DNA of 34,475 bases from positions 1 to 34,475 of the forward strand of contig JAZRMG010000104.1 of NCBI GenBank assembly GCA_045647345.1, in the 5' to 3' direction. Positions within the stretch are counted from its first letter, which is position 1, and each line of letters starts with the position of its first letter. The notes beneath the pieces are model-generated. The model was not told where the DNA came from, did no database searches, and was given only the letters and a program-made list of their open reading frames with translations. A program made the position numbers and the translations under genes. Positions 30,214-34,475 of this stretch are shown piece by piece. Source of the DNA: UBA1189 sp045647345. GTDB lineage: Bacteria > Bacteroidota > Bacteroidia > Bacteroidales > Bacteroidaceae.

Positions 30214-31413
30214 TCATTCAACATACAACACCAATCCCTTGAGATACTCACCCTCAGGATGATAGATACTAACTGGATGATCGGCAGGTTGAGTAAGTTG
30301 ATGGAGAATACGTACCCTACGACCCGACATGGCCGCTGCGGTAAAAACAGACGTACGGAAATTATCCTTTGTAACTACCTGAGAACAAGAGAAAGTGAAA
30401 AGGATACCACCAGGACGAATCTTCTCAAAAGCCTTAGCATTGAGCTTACGGTAACCCATTAGCGCATTACGCAAAGCGTCCTTATGCTTAGCAAAGGCAG
30501 GAGGATCAAGTATGATAAGATCGTACTGATCACCCATACGATCAAGATACTTGAAAGCATCTTCAGCAAAAGCTTCGTGACGAGTATCATTGGGAAAATT
30601 AAGTTCAACATTGGCACGTGTAATATCGATGGCACGTGACGAGGAATCTACGGAGTGTACCAATTCTGCTCCACCACGCATGGCATAAAAAGAGAAACCT
30701 CCAGTGTAACAGAACATATTCAGCACCTTACGACCATGAGAATAACGCTCCAGCAAAGCACGATTTTCACGTTGGTCAACAAAAAAGCCCGTTTTCTGTC
30801 CACCAAGCCAGTCCACATGAAAGCGTAATCCATTTTCCGTCGCGATATCATCAGCCGTAGCCAAACTGCCTTTGAGAAAACCATTACCACCATCTTCTGA
30901 AGCTTTATAAGCGAGTGTAGTCTCTGACTTATAATAGATATTATCAACAACTCCATCAAGCACTTGGGCCAAGGCATCAGCAATCTCGTGACGGCTCACA
31001 TGCATACCCACCGAGTGGGCCTGCATCACGGCTGTACGGTTATATACATCGACAACAAGACCTGGCAAGCCATCGCCTTCACCATGAATAAGACGGAATG
31101 CATCGGTCAATGGAGCAGCATCGACCTTCCATTGCACGAATATACTCTTGCGCACATCATATGCAGCGCTCAGACGCTCTTTCCAAAACGCTGAGTCTAT
31201 CGCTATGTCTTCAAATGAAAGTACACGCACCGCAATACTACCAATCTGTATATGTCCTACAGCTAGAAAACGGCCATCAGCACTGACGACACGCACGACA
31301 TCACCCTCCTCGGGACGGCCATCAATACGATGGATTGCTCCAGAGAACACCCAAGGATGAAAACGTCCGAGCGACTCCTCCTTGCCTTTTTTCAGATATA
31401 CTGTTTTATACAT
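30214..31413 (-). CDS. RlmI-type class I rRNA methyltransferase (PUA plus Rossmann)
   Basis: A 399-residue SAM-dependent methyltransferase of the RlmI/YccW group, which makes m5C in 23S rRNA. The N-terminal PUA domain includes GRFHPWVFSGAIHRIDG (16-32) and VRVLSFEDIAID. A middle EEHD-like domain is followed by GLRFHVDWLGGQKTGFFVDQRENRALLERY (about 195-224), the SAM site VLNMFCYTGGFSFYAMRGGA, and DLIILDPPAFAKHKDAL (about 298-314). A CSQVV segment (about 347-351) carries the Cys expected for the m5C mechanism. Length and order match the family. The exact base is not certain for Bacteroidales members, so no symbol is given. It follows the exonuclease gene on the same strand after 106 bases. Confidence 0.92.
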   Translation of the reverse strand: MYKTVYLKKGKEESLGRFHPWVFSGAIHRIDGRPEEGDVVRVVSADGRFLAVGHIQIGSIAVRVLSFEDIAIDSAFWKERLSAAYDVRKSIFVQWKVDAAPLTDAFRLIHGEGDGLPGLVVDVYNRTAVMQAHSVGMHVSRHEIADALAQVLDGVVDNIYYKSETTLAYKASEDGGNGFLKGSLATADDIATENGLRFHVDWLGGQKTGFFVDQRENRALLERYSHGRKVLNMFCYTGGFSFYAMRGGAELVHSVDSSSRAIDITRANVELNFPNDTRHEAFAEDAFKYLDRMGDQYDLIILDPPAFAKHKDALRNALMGYRKLNAKAFEKIRPGGILFTFSCSQVVTKDNFRTSVFTAAAMSGRRVRILHQLTQPADHPVSIYHPEGEYLKGLVLYVE

Positions 31414-31519
31414 AAGTTGATGTGAGTTTATATTTCTTCAATTAATAGCTCTTTCGGTTAATCCACTAGTAAAGAAGTAGTTTGTACATTGCATAAGGCA
31501 TCACTTACCAATATTAGAA

Positions 31520-32137
31520 TTATGAGCCCACTACCGCAACACGGAAGCCCTGCGTACGCTTTATCTCTTCTATATAATTATATATACGGACACAAGCCCA
31601 AGCATCCGTAGCCGCATATCCCTTCTGCCGATCGGTAAGAATATCAGCCTCCCAGTTAGTGAGACGTTGCGACTTTGATATCTTTTTGCCAAAGAGCAAG
31701 GCATAAATCTTCTGTAAACTTTGAGCTTCTATTCCCATTTCCTTCACGTAACTTTGCAAATCAAGAAATCCACGTGGTTCGAAACTATACCTGCGATGTA
31801 GGTTTTGAATATCGTCCTTTAACGATAGCCCCACCTTAAGAAGACGATCATCCTGCAAAAGATTGACAAGTGCATCGGGCATGCCTATATAGTTGAGACG
31901 AAAGAGAAAGCAAGTATCCTCAGTTGACACCTGCAACAGCGACACATCATAAGTCTTTCCCTTAGCAAAGCTAGGTCGAGTCTCTGTATCGATACCTACA
32001 ATATGGAAACCACAAAGGTAGCTGACAGCCTTCTCGACATCAGCCAGTGAATGAATCACAATAATGCGTCCCCCGAACAGTTCAGTCGGAAGCTGAGCGA
32101 TATCAGATTTAACAATATTATTCGGAATCTCAACCAT
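31520..32137 (-). CDS. DEDDy 3'-5' exonuclease (RNase D/WRN-like fold)
   Basis: A 205-residue 3'-5' exonuclease domain protein. Asp50 and Glu52 (VGIDTET), Asp109 (SLKDDIQNL), and Tyr184 with Asp188 (QKGYAATDAW) form the DEDDy metal site. SQRLTNWEADILTDRQ before it is typical of the family. No HRDC domain follows, so this is the short stand-alone form. I chose the ATG at 32137 over the upstream one at 32173 because GAGGAGGA lies just before it and the overlap with the DUF5063 gene falls from 44 to 8 bases. Paired with DUF5063, as is common in Bacteroidales. Substrate (RNA or DNA) is unknown. Confidence 0.92.
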   Translation of the reverse strand: MVEIPNNIVKSDIAQLPTELFGGRIIVIHSLADVEKAVSYLCGFHIVGIDTETRPSFAKGKTYDVSLLQVSTEDTCFLFRLNYIGMPDALVNLLQDDRLLKVGLSLKDDIQNLHRRYSFEPRGFLDLQSYVKEMGIEAQSLQKIYALLFGKKISKSQRLTNWEADILTDRQKGYAATDAWACVRIYNYIEEIKRTQGFRVAVVGS

Positions 32138-32678
32138 CGTATTCCTCCTCATCTTCATCGTTAAGATTGCCATACTTCACCTCATGCAGAGCACGCATGG
32201 TATTGACCAACGTCTGCCCCCAATACTCCATAAAGCGATTACGGCATTGTGCTAACGCATCATGCATAGTCTCGTTGAGTCCACTACGGAACTGACAGAC
32301 AAAGTCTTTAATCACCTGATAGATATCTGACAAATCCTCCGCTATACTCTTACGGATGGGAGTGTCACTATACTTCATATCCTCAACAAAGACATCAAGA
32401 TAATCATCACAATCGGCAAGCAACTCCTGCAGATTGAGACGCACCACTTCATAGTCTTCTTCGGTAACGAATGCCTCCAATTCGTCTTCACCCATCATCT
32501 CACACTCGGGAAGCATCAACGCCTTTATATACAACAAAGGCAATATTTTGAGTAACGTATCTACAAACTCAATCCGTTTTTGTCCTTCACTCCGTTCAAT
32601 AAATGCACAATATTCAGCAGCTACTGTTACAAATTCTACAGAATTGCGTTCAAATATGATTTGAGATTCTTGCTTCAT
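32130..32678 (-). CDS. DUF5063 family protein
   Basis: A 182-residue, acidic, all-helical protein from the ATG at 32678; a TTG at 32696 is possible but less likely. VEFVTVAAEYCAFIERSEGQKRIEFVDTLLKILPLLYIKALMLPE and YLDVFVEDMKYSDTPIRKSIAEDLSDIYQVIKDFVCQFR are typical of DUF5063, a Bacteroidetes family without known role. The C-terminus (ALHEVKYGNLNDEDEEEYDG) overlaps the start of the exonuclease gene by eight bases, so the two are translationally coupled and may act together (inference). It lies 59 bases after rlmD on the same strand. Confidence 0.88.
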   Translation of the reverse strand: MKQESQIIFERNSVEFVTVAAEYCAFIERSEGQKRIEFVDTLLKILPLLYIKALMLPECEMMGEDELEAFVTEEDYEVVRLNLQELLADCDDYLDVFVEDMKYSDTPIRKSIAEDLSDIYQVIKDFVCQFRSGLNETMHDALAQCRNRFMEYWGQTLVNTMRALHEVKYGNLNDEDEEEYDG

Positions 32679-32737
32679 ACAAATTCTCTCTGACAAGTCC
32701 TAACTCTACATCATTTTTCTCAAAAAGCATGGTACTA

Positions 32738-34174
32738 TCACTTCAGCTCAAGCAACACCACATTCTCTACGTGATGAGTATGAGGGAACATATCCACAGG
32801 CTGTACACGCACCACTCTGTACTTTACGTCAAGCAAACTCAAGTCACGAGCCTGAGTCGCTGGATTACAGCTCACATACACGATACGCTTGGGTTCTGCA
32901 AAAAGGATGGTATCAATAACATCATTATGCATACCAGCTCTGGGAGGATCAGTAATGATAACATCGGGACGGCCATACTCATTAATAAACTCCTGATTGA
33001 GGATATCCTTCATATCCCCAGCAAAAAAGAGTGTATTATCAATACCGTTAATCGCAGAATTCACCTTTGCATCTTCAATAGCTTCGGGCACATACTCGAT
33101 ACCGATAACCTGACGTGCCTTGCGTGACACGAAATTGGCAATGGTTCCCGTCCCAGTATAAAGGTCATATACCAGTTCGTCACCCGTGAGCCCTGCAAAT
33201 TCGCGTGCCACCTTATATAGATTATAGGCCTGACGACTATTCGTCTGATAGAATGATTTGGGACCAACCTTAAATTTCAGCCCCTCCATTTCCTCTATAA
33301 TATGATCATCGCCCTTGAATACATGAATCGGGAGGTCACCGATGGTATCATTACATTTATTATTGACAACATAGATGAGCGATGTAATCTCAGGCCATGT
33401 ATCGGACATATATTTCAGCAACTGCATCATCTGCATCTCCTCTGTAGAATCTATAACCTTGAACTGCATCACAACCATCAATCCCTTGATACTTCGATCA
33501 TCTTCGTCTTCGGCAATACGTATCATCATATTACGCAGCAATCCCTCTTGAGTCCTAAGATTAAAGAAAGTATAGCCATGTTCATAAGCATAATCGCGTA
33601 CTCCATTTCGTATGCGATTACAAATATCGTCCATCAAGTAACATCTATCGATAGCCAACACCTTATCAAAGGCTCCAGGTATATGAAAACCTACAGCATT
33701 CATTTGATCATATTGGAAATCTCTTTCCACCTCTTCCTGGGTAAGCCAACGTTTGTTACTAAAGGTAAACTCGAGCTTATTGCGATAATTTTCGGTAAAT
33801 TCAGAGCCGAGAATGGGTGAAATCTCAGGCAACTCCACTTTACCAATACGAGTCAAGTTATCGGTTACCTGTTTTTGCTTGTAGCGCAACTGCTCCTCAT
33901 ACTTAAGGCACTGCCACTTGCATCCGCCACATACACCGAAATGCTTACAAAACGGCTCACTGCGCAAAGGCGAATATTCATGAAATTTTACAGCAACAGC
34001 TTCAGCATAGCTATGTTTCTTACGCTTCACCTGTAGATCCACCACATCGCCTGGTACCACATAGGGCACAAATACAACCATGTCGTTTACGCGGGCTAAA
34101 GCCTTGCCTTCAGCTGCCACATCAGTTATTGCCACCTGCTCCAGCAGGGGGAGTTCTTTTTTCTTTCTTGCCAT
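32738..34174 (-). CDS. rlmD: 23S rRNA (uracil-5-)-methyltransferase, RlmD/RumA family
   Basis: A 478-residue enzyme. A TRAM RNA-binding domain lies at about 8-65. The iron-sulfur cluster cysteines are Cys76, Cys82 and Cys85 (FCKHFGVCGGCKW) and one near 173 (DRCYLMDD). The methyltransferase core has YDLYTGTGTIANFVSRKA, the PRAG motif ITDPPRAGMHNDV, and the nucleophile Cys436 in VYVSCNPATQARDL, ending in the family's DMFPHTHHVENVVLL. It makes m5U in 23S rRNA. Several relatives of RlmD/RlmC/TrmA share this plan; the iron-sulfur and TRAM domains favour RlmD. It heads the minus-strand cluster with DUF5063 and the exonuclease. Confidence 0.93.
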   Translation of the reverse strand: MARKKKELPLLEQVAITDVAAEGKALARVNDMVVFVPYVVPGDVVDLQVKRKKHSYAEAVAVKFHEYSPLRSEPFCKHFGVCGGCKWQCLKYEEQLRYKQKQVTDNLTRIGKVELPEISPILGSEFTENYRNKLEFTFSNKRWLTQEEVERDFQYDQMNAVGFHIPGAFDKVLAIDRCYLMDDICNRIRNGVRDYAYEHGYTFFNLRTQEGLLRNMMIRIAEDEDDRSIKGLMVVMQFKVIDSTEEMQMMQLLKYMSDTWPEITSLIYVVNNKCNDTIGDLPIHVFKGDDHIIEEMEGLKFKVGPKSFYQTNSRQAYNLYKVAREFAGLTGDELVYDLYTGTGTIANFVSRKARQVIGIEYVPEAIEDAKVNSAINGIDNTLFFAGDMKDILNQEFINEYGRPDVIITDPPRAGMHNDVIDTILFAEPKRIVYVSCNPATQARDLSLLDVKYRVVRVQPVDMFPHTHHVENVVLLELK

Positions 34175-34260
34175 TATCCTCTATTTCCTATAGCCAACCA
34201 TTAAGAATCAATCAACAACGACCAATGCCCAACGATCAGTCTAAACTTTTCTAATTTCGA

Positions 34261-34268
34261 CAAAATTA
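34261..34268 (-). promoter_or_regulatory. -7 box of rlmD
   Basis: On the minus strand TAATTTTG, 87 bases before the ATG at 34174. No good TTTG is at the usual -33 distance (TTCG at 24 bases). Confidence 0.4.
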
Positions 34269-34338
34269 CATAAAATATCATTATGGCGATAACGAAAATG
34301 AAAATTTTATGTATTAAGCATAAAACGTAGCTCTATAA

Positions 34339-34370
34339 TTTCATCGTTTCACAAAAAGATGTTATCTTTG
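34339..34370 (+). promoter_or_regulatory. Promoter of the gene at the right edge
   Basis: TTTC (34339-34342), 20 bases, TATCTTTG (34363-34370). It is divergent from rlmD; the predicted leader to the ATG at 34457 is about 80 nt. Confidence 0.6.
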
Positions 34371-34456
34371 CTCTGTTAATGGGCGAAGTATACCTATATT
34401 ATATTTAGACTATTATCAAACAACATATTTTTTACTACCTTAATAATTCTAAAATT

Positions 34457-34475
34457 ATGAGCGAAAAAAGAGTTT
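34457..34475 (+). CDS. Start of a gene cut by the right edge
   Basis: Only MSEKRV is visible. The promoter upstream supports a real start. The six residues resemble the beginning of pyruvate phosphate dikinase in Bacteroidales (which continues YTFGNGKAEG), but that is a guess from memory and cannot be tested here. Confidence 0.45.

Noticed and set aside
32138..32173. Longer N-terminus for the exonuclease (start at 32173)
   Set aside because: The ATG at 32137 has GAGGAGGA upstream and a much smaller overlap with the DUF5063 gene.
1..34475. Insertion sequences, tRNA or rRNA genes
   Set aside because: No transposase or integrase frame and no tRNA or rRNA motif was seen on either strand.

Overview
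The window looks like a chromosomal stretch from a member of the order Bacteroidales (Prevotella/Bacteroides type). The evidence is repeated matches to the Bacteroidetes promoter (TTTG, about 20 bases, TAnnTTTG), a roughly 1100-residue SecA of Bacteroidetes type, the genes DUF5063, DUF6340-like, HU-HIG and VirE/VapE-like that are typical of this group, and AT-rich 'aattgacaatt' spacers. Species cannot be named from the sequence.

Left part (1-8533). After the 3' end of rho (2-427) comes a visibly AT-rich, ten-gene block on the minus strand, read from 8533 down to 725. In order it encodes an ECF-type sigma factor, a zinc-less anti-sigma-like acidic protein, a C39/papain-like cysteine peptidase, a 731-residue protein of unknown family, four small membrane-anchored or hydrophobic proteins, a classical AAA+ ATPase with an aromatic pore loop, and a small exported protein with two DnaJ-type zinc knuckles. 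Gaps of a few bases and two ATGA overlaps indicate one operon. The small proteins and the 731-residue protein appear to share a C-terminal module. Two of the small genes come from a recent 337-bp tandem duplication, and one of them is a chimera. I found no described system with this layout from memory, so this is the best candidate for a new system.

Middle part (8534-13757). This accessory region holds a candidate minus-strand ncRNA of about 345 nt with its own promoter and terminator (8616-8961), a structured non-coding stretch (9163-9371), an AAA_14/DUF4143 ATPase behind two operator-like palindromes, and a divergent VirE/VapE-like helicase and HU-HIG DNA-binding pair. Matching 60-bp hairpin elements lie at the two outer ends of that pair, and a palindrome array lies in the leader of the HU gene. 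A short, possibly truncated DUF1232 gene closes the region.

Right part (13758-34475). This is ordinary core chromosome with some RNA surprises. It contains an SDR and aldehyde dehydrogenase pair behind a structured RNA leader; mnmA-xseA-xseB; a MATE exporter; a cytidylate-kinase-like protein; a YfcE-type phosphodiesterase; and a 922-residue fusion of a DUF4105/Lnb_N papain-fold protein with a probably inactive alkaline-phosphatase-fold protein. It continues with secA with a hairpin-rich leader, a DUF6340-like lipoprotein, an acidic conserved protein, a 65-nt candidate sRNA, an RlmI-type methyltransferase, a DUF5063 and DEDDy exonuclease pair, rlmD, and the first codons of a plus-strand gene at the right edge. 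No tRNA, rRNA, insertion sequence or CRISPR array was seen.
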